DNA of 64,000 bases, taken from the NCBI GenBank assembly GCA_947493945.1, contig CANLSR010000002.1, forward strand, positions 248,001 through 312,000. The letters run 5' to 3'. Under the pieces are notes generated by a model that saw only the letters and a list, made by a program, of their open reading frames with translations, was not told the DNA's origin and did not search any database. This document shows positions 17,672 to 29,340 of this stretch, piece after piece (position 1 is the first letter of the stretch; the number at the start of each line of letters is the position of its first letter). The position numbers and the translations under genes are program-made. The stretch comes from an uncultured bacterium (GTDB lineage Bacteria; Bacteroidota; Rhodothermia; Rhodothermales; Rubricoccaceae).

Positions 17672-18878
17672 CGAGGACGGGCCATTCCACGCCGGGGACG
17701 ATGTACCCGGTGTAGGCGGCAGATGACCATGTGGCGATCCACAGAATTGGAAGTTTAGTTTCCAATAACGGCAGTGCAAATAGAGCACCCGTCCAGTACC
17801 ACGGGTGAAGCACGGCGGCGCTGGCGGTAAACCCCAAGACGACGGCTACCAGTGAGAGCCGCATGGACCGACGCGTTCCGTCGTCGGCCAGCCAGGCCAG
17901 CGCGGCCACCAGCGCGAAGGCCCCCCCGAGCACGGCGCTGGCGGCCCGCCCTGCCCCGGACCCGAGTAGCGGATACAGCGCGGCTTTGAGGAGGCGGTAT
18001 GGGGCCGCGTACTCGTCCAGCGTGCCAAAAAAGAGCCCCAGCGACTCCGAAATGTGTGCGGCGGCACCGGGATCCCAAAGGGGAACAGAGAGCGTCGCCA
18101 GAACCGCGACCGACGCGAACGCGCCTGCCCACCCGTCGCGCCGCCACGCCTGGGGCAGCAGCGCCAGCGGGTAGAGCTTGACCGCCCCGGCCAGCGCCAC
18201 GCCCAGAGACGCTAGCGGAAGCGCGTGCCGGCGGGCCGCGAGCGTCGCCGCGAGCCCGAGCAGGACCAGGGCCTCGGTGTGGCCTTGCCCCGCAATTTCG
18301 ATCACGGCGAGCGGGCTCCACGCATAGAGGGCAGCGGAGGTAGGCCCGACAGTTTTGATCAATGCCATAACGGCAATTAGCTCGGCCCCTACCATCAGAG
18401 CCTTCCACACCCACCACGCCGACCGCCAGTCGCTGGCGGGCGAGAGCGCGACGGCGGCCGCGAACGCGGCCTGGCTGGCGGGCGGATACACCGAGTAGTA
18501 GTCCGGCGAGTTCATCAAGGCAAACTCGGGGCGGCCCTGCCACGGCTCTAGGGCGGGGTCGGAGGGCCGGTAGCGGTAGGGGGACGTCTCGGCCTCGACG
18601 GTCACCAATCCGTCCCACAGGTAGCGGTAGCCGTCGTCCGAGAGCGTGGGCAGCAGCGGGAGCGCGCACAGCCGGAACAGGACGGCGCCCCACAGCACGG
18701 CCCGCCTGGAAAGCGGCAGCCGCCAGACGCACCAGGCCGAGGCGGCCGCCGCGACGAGGTGGGCTCCCGCGAACGCCAGCCGCCAGCCCGCGCCGGCCTC
18801 CGGCGTCCGGGCCGTCGCGACGAGCAGGAGCGTCAGGAGGACCCCGGCCAGGATGGCACCGCGCTCGGATCGGGTCAC
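17580..18878 (-). CDS. Polyprenol-phosphate mannosyltransferase-like membrane protein (GT87/DUF2029-like)
   Basis: A 432-residue multi-spanning membrane protein with about ten hydrophobic helices. The first periplasmic loop contains LPTLSDDGYRYLWDG, with acidic residues placed as in GT-C fold glycosyltransferases (GT87/GT39 group), and EIAGQGHTEALVLLG follows. The family transfers mannose or related sugars from a polyprenyl-phosphate donor. Its GTG start overlaps the RsbW-like gene by four bases (GTGA), and glycosyltransferases lie just upstream in the same run, so a surface-glycan role is inferred. The 3' end overlaps miaA by 92 bases. Two CCGTTATTG-like sites lie inside it. Confidence 0.75.
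   Translation of the reverse strand: MTRSERGAILAGVLLTLLLVATARTPEAGAGWRLAFAGAHLVAAAASAWCVWRLPLSRRAVLWGAVLFRLCALPLLPTLSDDGYRYLWDGLVTVEAETSPYRYRPSDPALEPWQGRPEFALMNSPDYYSVYPPASQAAFAAAVALSPASDWRSAWWVWKALMVGAELIAVMALIKTVGPTSAALYAWSPLAVIEIAGQGHTEALVLLGLAATLAARRHALPLASLGVALAGAVKLYPLALLPQAWRRDGWAGAFASVAVLATLSVPLWDPGAAAHISESLGLFFGTLDEYAAPYRLLKAALYPLLGSGAGRAASAVLGGAFALVAALAWLADDGTRRSMRLSLVAVVLGFTASAAVLHPWYWTGALFALPLLETKLPILWIATWSSAAYTGYIVPGVEWPVLVIGWGGGLALAWIARRQNLGATATRPGARA
17763..17771 (-). repeat. CCGTTATTG motif, reverse copy 1
   Basis: CAATAACGG on the plus strand, so the motif points left; the minus strand continues GAAAC. It lies in the sense orientation of the GT87-like gene inside an unusually AT-rich 40-base stretch. 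Confidence 0.6.
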
Positions 18879-19261
18879 GGCCGCCGGCGGAACGTCAGGC
18901 GCACGCCCCCTCCGGGATCGACCGACACCGCGTCCGCCAGGCGGCTCAGGATAAAGAGGCCTCGGCCTTCGGTGGCGAACACGTCGGCCGGGAGCCTGGG
19001 GCTCTCGAGCGACGCAGGTGGCGGGCCATCGCCCCCGTCGAGCACGCGCACGGTCAGCTCTCCGCCGGCCTGCAAACGGACGAGACGAATCGGACCGCCT
19101 GTGCCCCCGTGCTCGACCGCGTTCGAGACGCACTCCCCGACGCTCAGCACCACCCGCGACACGTCGGCGGCCGACCAGTCCCCGCCCTGCATCGACGCCT
19201 CGATCCAGTCGCACGCCTGCGATACGGCGTCGGGCTGCCGCGGGATCACGAGGTCAGCCAC
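18875..19261 (-). CDS. RsbW-like ATP-binding protein (anti-sigma kinase type)
   Basis: A 128-residue GHKL ATPase domain. The N-box ECVSNAVEHG (residues 43-52), G1 motif DGGDGPPP and G2 motif GRGLFILSRLAD are all present, in the short format of RsbW/SpoIIAB serine kinases. Such proteins usually bind a sigma factor or an STAS antagonist, but neither is encoded nearby. It sits between two glycosyltransferase genes and overlaps both (GTGA with the downstream gene, 8 bases with the upstream one), so it may regulate glycan export or synthesis. GTG start. Confidence 0.82.
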   Translation of the reverse strand: MADLVIPRQPDAVSQACDWIEASMQGGDWSAADVSRVVLSVGECVSNAVEHGGTGGPIRLVRLQAGGELTVRVLDGGDGPPPASLESPRLPADVFATEGRGLFILSRLADAVSVDPGGGVRLTFRRRP

Positions 19262-20117
19262 GTCGGGCGCTGAGGATGGTGAGGGCCAGAAGGTAGCGGA
19301 CGGCCTTGCGGCGCACGGGGCCCGGCGGGAGTCGGTCTACGAGCGCGCGTACCGCCCGGGCGGCCGGGCGGGCTCCGTGCGCCCACCTCTGGAGCCGTGC
19401 CAGCCGGTGCGCCGTCCCTGAAACGCACACCGAGCGGAGCGAGGGGAGGGCCCGGCCAAACTCGGAGGCGTTCTGGAGCGCTTGGTCGAGCGCCCCCACG
19501 CCGTGCAGGCGGGCCACGGTGGAGGCGACCCTCAGGCCGCCGGGATCGCGCCGAGCGAGCGCGCACCCGAGCGCGGCGTCCTCGCCGTAGCGGACGTCCT
19601 CCCGAAACCGGCCCGCGCGCTCGAACGCGTCACGCTGGAGGCCGCAGGCGGTGGTCACGAAAAACCGCCAGTCGAGCGGGGCGTCGGGGGGGTGGCCGGG
19701 GTCGGGGCCGCGGGGGTGGTGGGCGAGGTAGTCCTGGTACGGGTCCTCAGGGCGCGTCAGCACGGGGCTCAGGCGGGCCACGGCGGCGACGGCGCCGGGC
19801 TGGCGGACGGCCTGGGCGAGGGCGAGCGCGGCGCCGGGCGCGGGCTCCACGTCGGCGTCGAGGCAGACGACGACCGGGGCGGTGGTGGCCGCGATGCCGG
19901 CGTTCCGCGCGACGGATCGGCCTCGGTTCGAGGCCAGGCGCACGAGGCGCGCCGCCGGGCAGCCGCGGAGGAGCCGCTCGATCTGGCGCGCGGTGTCGTC
20001 GCTGGACCCGTCGTCGACCCACACCCACTCGTCGACGCCGGCCAGCGCGAGCACCGCGGGCACCGTCAGAGCCACGACCTCGGCGCCGTTGTAGACGGGG
20101 ACGACGACCGCGATCAT
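19254..20117 (-). CDS. Glycosyltransferase family 2
   Basis: Predicted 287-residue GT-A enzyme. VVVPVYNGAEVVALTVPAV at the start, WVDDGSSDDTARQIE (nucleotide-sugar site), SVARNAGIA and the metal-binding CLDADVEP (DxD-type) are typical. Near residue 185 comes the acceptor-site acidic block VRYGEDAALG. No TM helix is evident, so it is cytosolic or peripheral. It overlaps the GT4 gene upstream (ATGA) and the RsbW-like gene downstream, and belongs to a minus-strand run that probably makes a surface glycan. Donor sugar unknown. Confidence 0.88.
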   Translation of the reverse strand: MIAVVVPVYNGAEVVALTVPAVLALAGVDEWVWVDDGSSDDTARQIERLLRGCPAARLVRLASNRGRSVARNAGIAATTAPVVVCLDADVEPAPGAALALAQAVRQPGAVAAVARLSPVLTRPEDPYQDYLAHHPRGPDPGHPPDAPLDWRFFVTTACGLQRDAFERAGRFREDVRYGEDAALGCALARRDPGGLRVASTVARLHGVGALDQALQNASEFGRALPSLRSVCVSGTAHRLARLQRWAHGARPAARAVRALVDRLPPGPVRRKAVRYLLALTILSARRG

Positions 20118-21160
20118 GCCGAGTGCCCGACCAGGATGGACTCTAGGGCGTCGGCGGACGCGCTCCACGAGAACCGCGACACGTCCTCGACGGCCGCTGA
20201 CGCGACGGCCCGCCGGGCCCGGTCGTCTCGCAGCAAGCGGGCGGCGTGGTACGCGAGCGCGGCCCCGTCGCCGACGGGCACCTCGACCATCGACCGACCC
20301 GGGTCGAGGTACTCGCGCGGGCCGCGGCTGGCGGTCGCGACGACGGCGCACCCGCAGGCGGCGGCCTCCATCGGGACCAGCCCCCACCCCTCCACGGTGC
20401 TCGTGTGGAGGCACACGGCGGCGCGGTTGTAGATCGCCCGCAGCTCGGGCTGCGACGGCCGGACCCGGACGTCGACCCAGCGGGGCAGGCGGTGGGTCGG
20501 GGGCCGGGCGCAGACGACGGTGGCCGAGACCTCGGGGACCCGCTCGCGGAGCTGGCGGAGCGCCCGGACGAGCGTCCGAGGTCCTTTGACCGGGTGGCGA
20601 TGGTAGAGCGCCACCACGTGGGCGCCCCGCCCGGCCGGCGCCCGGTCGCACTGCCAGTCGGACGAGTCGACGGCGTTGGGGACGACGCCGACCACCGGGT
20701 GACCACGGCCCCGGAGCAGGTCGGCCACCCAGGCCGACACCGCGAAGCGGACGAGCGGGAGCGCCCACGTGGCCTCCGCACGGGGACTCAACGCCCTCTC
20801 GTCCCCTTGCACAAAGTAGAACCCACGTCCCGGGCCGCAGGTGGAGACGGGGTGGGCGGTTTGGTGTCCGGTTGCAATAACGGAATCATACATGTGGAGA
20901 ACGCCGACGTCCAGCACCGGCGGCTCCAGCACACGGACGCCCGCCGTGGGGAACGGCTGCTCGCCCTCGACCCCATGCCAGGCGTCCCGCGCCCGGACCA
21001 GTCCGCGCCGGACCCGGGGCCACGCCCCAGGCTCGCGCTGAGGCGCGACCACGTCCACCCGGTGCCCGCGCTCCGCCAGCGCGGCGGCGTGCCGGAACAC
21101 GACCGCCGCCCCACCCTGGGGCACGCGGACCGGCGCCGGCAGGACGAAGGCGACGTTCAC
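20114..21160 (-). CDS. Glycosyltransferase family 4
   Basis: Predicted 348-residue GT-B enzyme. The N-terminal half starts with VAFVLPAPVRVPQGGAAVVF; the C-terminal half has the donor-binding phrases VVALYHRHPVKGPRTLVRAL, YNRAAVCLHTSTVEGWGLVPMEAAACG and a later Glu in PREYLDPG. The EGWGLVPMEAAA block is the E(x7)E signature of GT4. It starts 40 bases after the M24 peptidase gene end and overlaps the GT2 gene (ATGA). Codons for ValIleAla near residue 95 contain one CCGTTATTG site. Confidence 0.88.
   Translation of the reverse strand: MNVAFVLPAPVRVPQGGAAVVFRHAAALAERGHRVDVVAPQREPGAWPRVRRGLVRARDAWHGVEGEQPFPTAGVRVLEPPVLDVGVLHMYDSVIATGHQTAHPVSTCGPGRGFYFVQGDERALSPRAEATWALPLVRFAVSAWVADLLRGRGHPVVGVVPNAVDSSDWQCDRAPAGRGAHVVALYHRHPVKGPRTLVRALRQLRERVPEVSATVVCARPPTHRLPRWVDVRVRPSQPELRAIYNRAAVCLHTSTVEGWGLVPMEAAACGCAVVATASRGPREYLDPGRSMVEVPVGDGAALAYHAARLLRDDRARRAVASAAVEDVSRFSWSASADALESILVGHSA
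20872..20883 (-). repeat. CCGTTATTG motif, reverse copy 2
   Basis: TTGCAATAACGG on the plus strand; the minus strand reads CCGTTATTGCAA and encodes ValIleAla in sense within the GT4 gene. Confidence 0.65.
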
Positions 21161-21200
21161 GGGCCCGTGAACCGTGCGTCCGCTTGTGCCCCGGGCCGCG

Positions 21201-24655
<3,455 letters not shown>

Positions 24656-24669
<14 letters not shown>

Positions 24670-25312
24670 CGGCAGAATCGGTGGTGGGAGGCGCGGTGGC
24701 CTCGGTGGACGGCGCGGTCATCTCGGACAACAGCCGAGCGCGCTCTTTGTTGAACGCCGGGTCGGCCAGGATCTCTTCGATCTCGCGCGGGCTGGGCAGC
24801 CCGCCCAGGTCGTCCAGGCCGAACTGATCTAAAAAGCGGTCGGTGGTGGCGTAGAGGAGCGGCCGGCCGACGCCCTCTCCCCGACCGGCGATGGTGACGA
24901 AGTCGCGCTCCAGCAGCTGGCGCAGGGCGTAGTCGCTGCCCACGCCGCGGACGTGGTCGACCTCGGGCTTGGTGACGGGCTGTTTGTATGCAATAACGGC
25001 AAGCGTCTCCAGGAGTGAGCGCGACAGCCGCCGCTCGTCTTCCTTCTCGAACAGCGCGCGCACGAACGGCGCCAGCCCCTCGACCGTCGCCAGCCGTAGT
25101 CCGCCCGCCCACTGCTCGATGCGGAAGGCGCGCCCGCCGTCGCGGTACGCCGCGTTGATCCGGCCCACGGCTTCGGCCACGTCCTGACTTGTCACCTCGG
25201 CACCCGTCACCTCGCCGTAGACGCGGGCCACGTCCTCGGCGCGCAGCGCCACGTCGCTGGCGAACACCAGCGCCTCGACGGCTTGGTCGAACGTGTCGGC
25301 GGTCAGGCTCAT
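24656..25312 (-). CDS. scpB: Segregation and condensation protein B
   Basis: Predicted 218-residue kleisin-associated winged-helix protein that joins ScpA and SMC in chromosome condensation. VEALVFASDVALRAEDVARV opens the first winged helix; ETLAVIAYKQPVTKPEVDHVRGVG is the strongest ScpB signature, followed by GRPLLYATTDRFLDQFGLDDL. Its ATG overlaps the scpA stop by one base (TGATG). The AVIAYKQP codons contain a CCGTTATTG site. SMC itself is not in the window. Confidence 0.93.
24988..24999 (-). repeat. CCGTTATTG motif, reverse copy 3
   Basis: ATGCAATAACGG on the plus strand; the minus strand CCGTTATTGCAT continues with ACAAACAG. It encodes ValIleAla in the ScpB signature, using the rare codons gtt att gca. 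Confidence 0.65.
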
Positions 25313-26067
25313 CAGGCAGCGGCGGAGAGCGACGGGCCGGCGGGTTGAGCGACGGGCTCGGTCGGCTCGACGGCAAAGTCCATCGGGTCCACGCCGAACA
25401 CGACGCGGACGGCCTGGCGCTGGGCCAGGTCCAGCACCGCCAAAAAGGTGACGATCACGAACGCCTTGCTGCGGCGCGCCACCAACTGGCGGAAGGCGCC
25501 TCCGCCCTCTCGGACGCGCTCCAGCACCCAGGCGCGCTGCACGTCGATGGCGAACGACTCGCGCTCGACGGCGTGCTGGGCCGGCGCGGCCGTGGCGGCG
25601 CGCTCCAGGGCACCGCCCAGAGCCGAGACCAGGTCGAAGATCGTGGCCCGGTAGGTGACCTCAGTCGAGGCACCGAGGCGCTGGCGCTCGGCCGAGGCGT
25701 CGCCGCGCGTCCACAGCCGCTGGCGCGCCTCGAAGCGGCCCGCCAACACGCCCGAGGCCTCCTTGAACCGGACGTATTCCAACAGCCGCTCGACCAGCTC
25801 CGCGCGGGGGTCGATGGGCTCGCCCTCGTCGTCCAGGTCGGGCCGCGGCATCAGCATCCGGGCCTTGATCTGGATCAGCAGCGCGGCGGTGTAGATAAAG
25901 TCGGCCGCCGCGTCCAGGTCCACGTGCTCCAGCACGCGGACGGCCTCCAGGTACTCGTCGGCGATCCGCGCGATCGGGATGTCGTGGACGTCGATCTCGT
26001 CGCGGCGGATAAAGAACAGCAGCAGGTCCAGGGGACCTTCGAACGGTTCGAGCTGGACGCGGTGCAT
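25312..26067 (-). CDS. scpA: Segregation and condensation protein A
   Basis: Predicted 251-residue kleisin subunit of the SMC-ScpAB complex. The N-terminus FEGPLDLLLFFIRRDEIDVHDIPIARIADEYL is diagnostic, and LLIQIKARMLMP follows. The C-terminal winged-helix region (about 180-235, AFVIVTFLAVLDLAQRQAV) is the SMC-head contact. It is the first gene of the minus-strand run scpA-scpB-rluB-guaB-M24, with a TAGCTT element 19 bases before its ATG. Confidence 0.93.
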   Translation of the reverse strand: MHRVQLEPFEGPLDLLLFFIRRDEIDVHDIPIARIADEYLEAVRVLEHVDLDAAADFIYTAALLIQIKARMLMPRPDLDDEGEPIDPRAELVERLLEYVRFKEASGVLAGRFEARQRLWTRGDASAERQRLGASTEVTYRATIFDLVSALGGALERAATAAPAQHAVERESFAIDVQRAWVLERVREGGGAFRQLVARRSKAFVIVTFLAVLDLAQRQAVRVVFGVDPMDFAVEPTEPVAQPAGPSLSAAA

Positions 26068-26085
26068 GGGGCGGCGGCTTTGCCC

Positions 26086-26091
26086 AAGCTA
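26086..26091 (-). promoter_or_regulatory. TAGCTT -10-like element of scpA
   Basis: TAGCTT on the minus strand 19 bases before the scpA start codon, followed by TGGGCAAAG. It would be the promoter of the long minus-strand run that includes guaB. Confidence 0.45.
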
Positions 26092-26117
26092 CGCCACGCC
26101 GGACGGGCCGACGCGCT

Positions 26118-26140
26118 CCGCTGGCGGAGGTCGCCAGCGG
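26118..26140. repeat. GCTGGCGG-type hairpin
   Basis: CCGCTGGCG (26118-26126) and CGCCAGCGG (26132-26140) form a perfect 9-bp stem with a 5-base loop, after the stop of the lipoprotein gene at 26165 and before the scpA promoter. Confidence 0.55.
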
Positions 26141-26164
26141 GCCGAGGTGTCCGGAGGCGCCCGG

Positions 26165-26938
26165 CTACTCCTGCTCGTCGAGCCACACGCTCAGCGGCAG
26201 CGCCTCGTACCTGTCGCCGGCCGCCTCCCGCCGCCCGTACACGCGCCCTGTTAGCGTCGAGCTCAGATCGGGATCGCTCACGCCCACCTCAACGAGGTAT
26301 CCGTCCTCGCGTACCCCAGCGGCCCGCGCGCGGTTGGAGCCGGCCGCGAACAACCGCTTAAATTCGAGGTACATCTCCGCGTCGCCGGCCTGCCACCGGC
26401 CGAGCGCGACCCGAGCGGTCTCCCGGGTCTCGGGGTCGGCATAGATCCGCCGCAGCTCGGCCTCTGTGACGGGCGGGCTCTCGACTCTCTCCCAGGCCGT
26501 GGCGTCGATGATCCCGATGATGCGCTGCGCGAGTTCGTAGGCGCCGTCGAAGTCAGCGCGCTGGAGCTGCGGCGTCGTGGTGATCGAGTGTACCACTCCG
26601 GCGTCCTGCGAGAGCGCCAGGAAGCGTGTGGGCGGGAAGCGGAAGCGGAGGGAGCCGTCCGTTGCATCTCCCCCATATTCAAAACCGACCGGCTCCTCGA
26701 TGATAAAGTCGGCGTTGTCGTTCCGCCCCGAGAAGTCGAACGCGTAGCTGGAGGCCGTCTGCACGTCGCGGAGTCGCGCGCCGACCGCCGCGCGGACGAC
26801 TGTGAGTTCGTCGGCTCGGCCTGTGGTGGAGGTCTCGCTCATGGTCTCGTCGGTATTGAGAAGCAGGGCTAGGGCGCACCCACTAGTGAGTAGGGTTAGG
26901 AAGACTGCGACGAAGACGGGCCTTCTCGGTCGTGCCAT
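26165..26938 (-). CDS. Lipoprotein of unknown function
   Basis: A 257-residue protein with a basic start, a hydrophobic run and the lipobox LTSGC, giving a lipidated Cys at about residue 21. The mature part contains many Arg/Glu pairs and no family signature I recognise; near residue 50 it reads VVRAAVGARLRDVQTASS and its end is WLDEQE. It begins 15 bases after the stop of the frameshifted gene at 26954-28125 and on the same strand, so the two may have formed one transcript. Codon use is a little richer in A/T than the neighbours. Confidence 0.65.
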   Translation of the reverse strand: MARPRRPVFVAVFLTLLTSGCALALLLNTDETMSETSTTGRADELTVVRAAVGARLRDVQTASSYAFDFSGRNDNADFIIEEPVGFEYGGDATDGSLRFRFPPTRFLALSQDAGVVHSITTTPQLQRADFDGAYELAQRIIGIIDATAWERVESPPVTEAELRRIYADPETRETARVALGRWQAGDAEMYLEFKRLFAAGSNRARAAGVREDGYLVEVGVSDPDLSSTLTGRVYGRREAAGDRYEALPLSVWLDEQE

Positions 26939-26953
26939 GAGCGCCTCTCTGGC

Positions 26954-28125
26954 TCAGTGGATCAGCCTGGCGATCCGGGTCATCGTCTGCCCTTGCCAAG
27001 CGACTCCCCGACTCTCGAACGCGTCCATCAGCGTCCCGTAGTACGCCACGCGGTCATCGGCTGCGGAGATGTCGCCCCGGAACGGGACCTTGTCGCCGTC
27101 GCACTCGGCCGAGAGCACGATCTCGGGCTTCTGCGCGCCCATCATCCGCCCGAGTGGCCGCTTTGCCCACCACTGGTTCCGCTCGAACGTCTCCACCACC
27201 TCGGGGTCGTCGTAGATCCGTGCCTGGACGATCTCGAACTGCTCGTACTGAGCGATCTGATCGGCACCGCTCCTGATGCTCTCTGGTGTACCGCGGCTGA
27301 TCTGTTGCAGAGCACTTCTGACACCGCCGGGTATGCCCCTGCCGTTGGGCCTCGCGTCGCCGCACCGGGTGATCTCGTCGAGCCCGTGCTTCTCGTAGAA
27401 GCGCATCGGCGGGTAGACGTCTTCGAAGATCAGCTCGTTGGTGTCGGCCAGCGCTCGGTAGGCGACCTCGGCGTCGTCGGGCCCGGGCGCCAGGAGTCGG
27501 CCATCTCCTTGGCGTCGTCCATCGCGCAGCCGGCCTGCCGGGAGACGATGGCCGCCAGCCCGCCCCACGTCAGCGACGGCTCGCGGCGGTAGAGCTGGGC
27601 GTAGGCCGCCGAGATGTGCCGGTTGCGCGTGATCGGGTCCGCGTCGCCGCCGTGCGCGAGCACCGCCTCGACTTCGGCGTCGATGGCCGCCCAGGCGTCC
27701 CCGCACCGGAGCGGCCCGGGCACGGCGGGCGCCGCCGGAGCAGCCTGTGCCAGAGTGAGGGCGTCGGCGGCCGGCCCGGAGTCTGCCAGCTCTGGCGCAC
27801 CTCGCGGCGCGCCCACAGCCGACGAGCCCGTCCGGCGGGGCTTGCGCCACATCACGGCGGAGCGGCGCGAGACCAGGCCCACCGCGCGCTCGCGCACGTC
27901 GCGGTCCGAGAGCCGGTGGACCTGCTCCAGCGGAGCCTCGGACTTTAGGAGGCTGCGGAGCGCGGACCGTGGCCCGTGGGACCGGCTGGCCCCCTCGATC
28001 ACGCGGCGCACCTCGTGCCCGCCGGCGACGCCCACACGCTCGAACCCGTCTGACGGGGCCCGACTCGCAGACGCGCCCGTGGTGATGCGGTAGTCGTAGG
28101 CGAAGTCTTCGAGCCGGTACGTCAT
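26954..28125 (-). pseudogene. Frameshifted DUF2515-like gene
   Basis: Two overlapping reading frames make up one gene. The first (ATG 28125) ends with the phrase NRHISAAYAQLYRREPSLTW and then VSRQAGCAMDDAKEMADS, matching my memory of the DUF2515 pattern (NRTRTAAY..., VSRNGGWNM). The second, entered near 27485-27500 around the sequence gcgcccgggcc, continues LADTNELIFEDVYPPMRFYE, which matches the next DUF2515 block, and runs to a stop at 26954. A one-base change joins them into about 390 residues. It may be a real mutation or a sequencing error, or less likely a programmed shift. The family role is unknown. Confidence 0.6.
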
Positions 28126-28164
28126 AGACCCAGCGTGGGCGGAGGGACCATAGTACGACGCGGG

Positions 28165-28190
28165 CCGCTGGCGGCGCCCGCCGCCAGCGG
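28165..28190. repeat. GCTGGCGG-type hairpin, 12-bp arms
   Basis: CCGCTGGCGGCG and CGCCGCCAGCGG form a perfect 12-bp stem with a two-base centre, between the start of the DUF2515-like gene and the end of the epimerase gene. Both genes are on the minus strand. Confidence 0.6.
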
Positions 28191-28259
28191 GTCGGGCGGC
28201 GGCGGGCCTAGGGTCCGTCCGGCCTCGACGCGGCTAGCTGGAAGCGCGCCTCGACGGCG

Positions 28260-29222
28260 CTACGCGCGCTCCCGCTGGCGGAACCAGTCGACGGTGCGCT
28301 CCAGGCCCGTGGCCACGTCCACCTCGGGCGTCCAGCCGAGCTCTCGCTGCGTGTGCGAGTAGTCCAGGACCGAGCGCTCCTGCTCGCCCGGCTTGGCCGG
28401 CCCGTGGACCTCGTCGGCGCCGGCGCCGGTGTGGGTGTTGATGTGGCGGAACAGCTCGTTCACGTCCGTCTCGACCCCGGTCCCGACGTTGAACACACCC
28501 GAGCCGTCGGCCGCGAGCGCGGCGACGAAGGCCCGCACGACGTCGCCGACGTAGACGTAGTCCCGCGTCTGCCGGCCCTCGCCGTTGATCGTCACCGGCT
28601 CGCCGCGCAGCAGGCGCTGGGCGAAGATGGCCACCACGCCGGCCTCGCCGTGGGGGTTCTGGCGCGGCCCGTAGACGTTGCCGAACCGGAGCGCGGCGGT
28701 CTCGATGCCGTACGTCTGGTGGTAGAACCGGAGGTAGTGCTCACTCACCAGCTTAGTGATGCCGTACGGCGACATCGGCCGCGTCGGGTGGGTCTCGGGC
28801 TGGGGGCCGCCGCCGTTGACCTCGGGGTCGGGCTCGCCGTAGATCGCGCCGCCGGTCGAGGCGAAGGCGACTTTCTCCAACCCGTGGTCCTTGCCGGCCT
28901 CCAGCAAGTTGAGGAAGCCGAGCACGTTGACGTCGGCGTCGAACGTGGGGTCGGCGACGGAGCGGCGCACGTCCATCTGAGCCGCGAGGTGGCACAGCGC
29001 GGCGAACCGGTGCTCCTCGACCAGCGCCGCCGCGGCGTCCGAGCGGATGTCGAGCTCGTGAAAGGTCGCCCCCTCGGGCACGTTCTCACGCACGCCGCCC
29101 GACAGGTCGTCTACGACGTGGACCTCGCAGCCCTCCGCCACCAACCGGTCGGCCACGTGGGAGCCGATAAAGCCGGCGCCGCCGGTGACGAGAACTTTTT
29201 TGCCTGCAAAGGGGAATGCCAT
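28260..29222 (-). CDS. NAD-dependent epimerase/dehydratase (UDP-glucose 4-epimerase type)
   Basis: Predicted 320-residue extended short-chain dehydrogenase. KVLVTGGAGFIGSHVADRL is the NAD-binding Rossmann motif at the N-terminus, the catalytic Tyr-Lys pair is in MSPYGITKLVSEHYLRFY, and LRFGNVYGPRQNP follows. The length fits GalE-like enzymes that interconvert UDP-sugars. The substrate (glucose, glucuronate or N-acetyl forms) cannot be read from sequence. The ATG at 29222 begins MAFPFAGKKVLVTGG; a longer start would add a low-complexity leader. It probably supplies sugar nucleotides for surface glycans. Confidence 0.9.
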   Translation of the reverse strand: MAFPFAGKKVLVTGGAGFIGSHVADRLVAEGCEVHVVDDLSGGVRENVPEGATFHELDIRSDAAAALVEEHRFAALCHLAAQMDVRRSVADPTFDADVNVLGFLNLLEAGKDHGLEKVAFASTGGAIYGEPDPEVNGGGPQPETHPTRPMSPYGITKLVSEHYLRFYHQTYGIETAALRFGNVYGPRQNPHGEAGVVAIFAQRLLRGEPVTINGEGRQTRDYVYVGDVVRAFVAALAADGSGVFNVGTGVETDVNELFRHINTHTGAGADEVHGPAKPGEQERSVLDYSHTQRELGWTPEVDVATGLERTVDWFRQRERA

Positions 29223-29244
29223 GAGTGCGGTGCGGGTGGTCGGG

Positions 29245-29270
29245 CCGCTGGCGGTCGGTGCCGCCAGCGG
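29245..29270. repeat. GCTGGCGG-type hairpin, 10-bp arms
   Basis: CCGCTGGCGG and CCGCCAGCGG flank a 6-base loop, 23 bases upstream of the epimerase start and 70 bases after the M16 stop on the same strand. It may separate the two transcripts. Confidence 0.6.
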
Positions 29271-29340
29271 CGCGGGGTGTGACAAAGTCGAGGGAGGCGC
29301 GGAGGGACCCCGTCGGTCAGGGCGCGTCGGGGGGCCGCGG

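Noticed and set aside
18366..18373. CATAACGG inside the GT87-like gene as a further copy of the repeated motif
   Set aside because: It lacks one of the A residues of CAATAACGG and has no shared flanks, so it was not counted.
27430..27500. Programmed ribosomal frameshift in the DUF2515-like gene
   Set aside because: No slippery heptamer or following pseudoknot is evident, so mutation or sequencing error is more likely.
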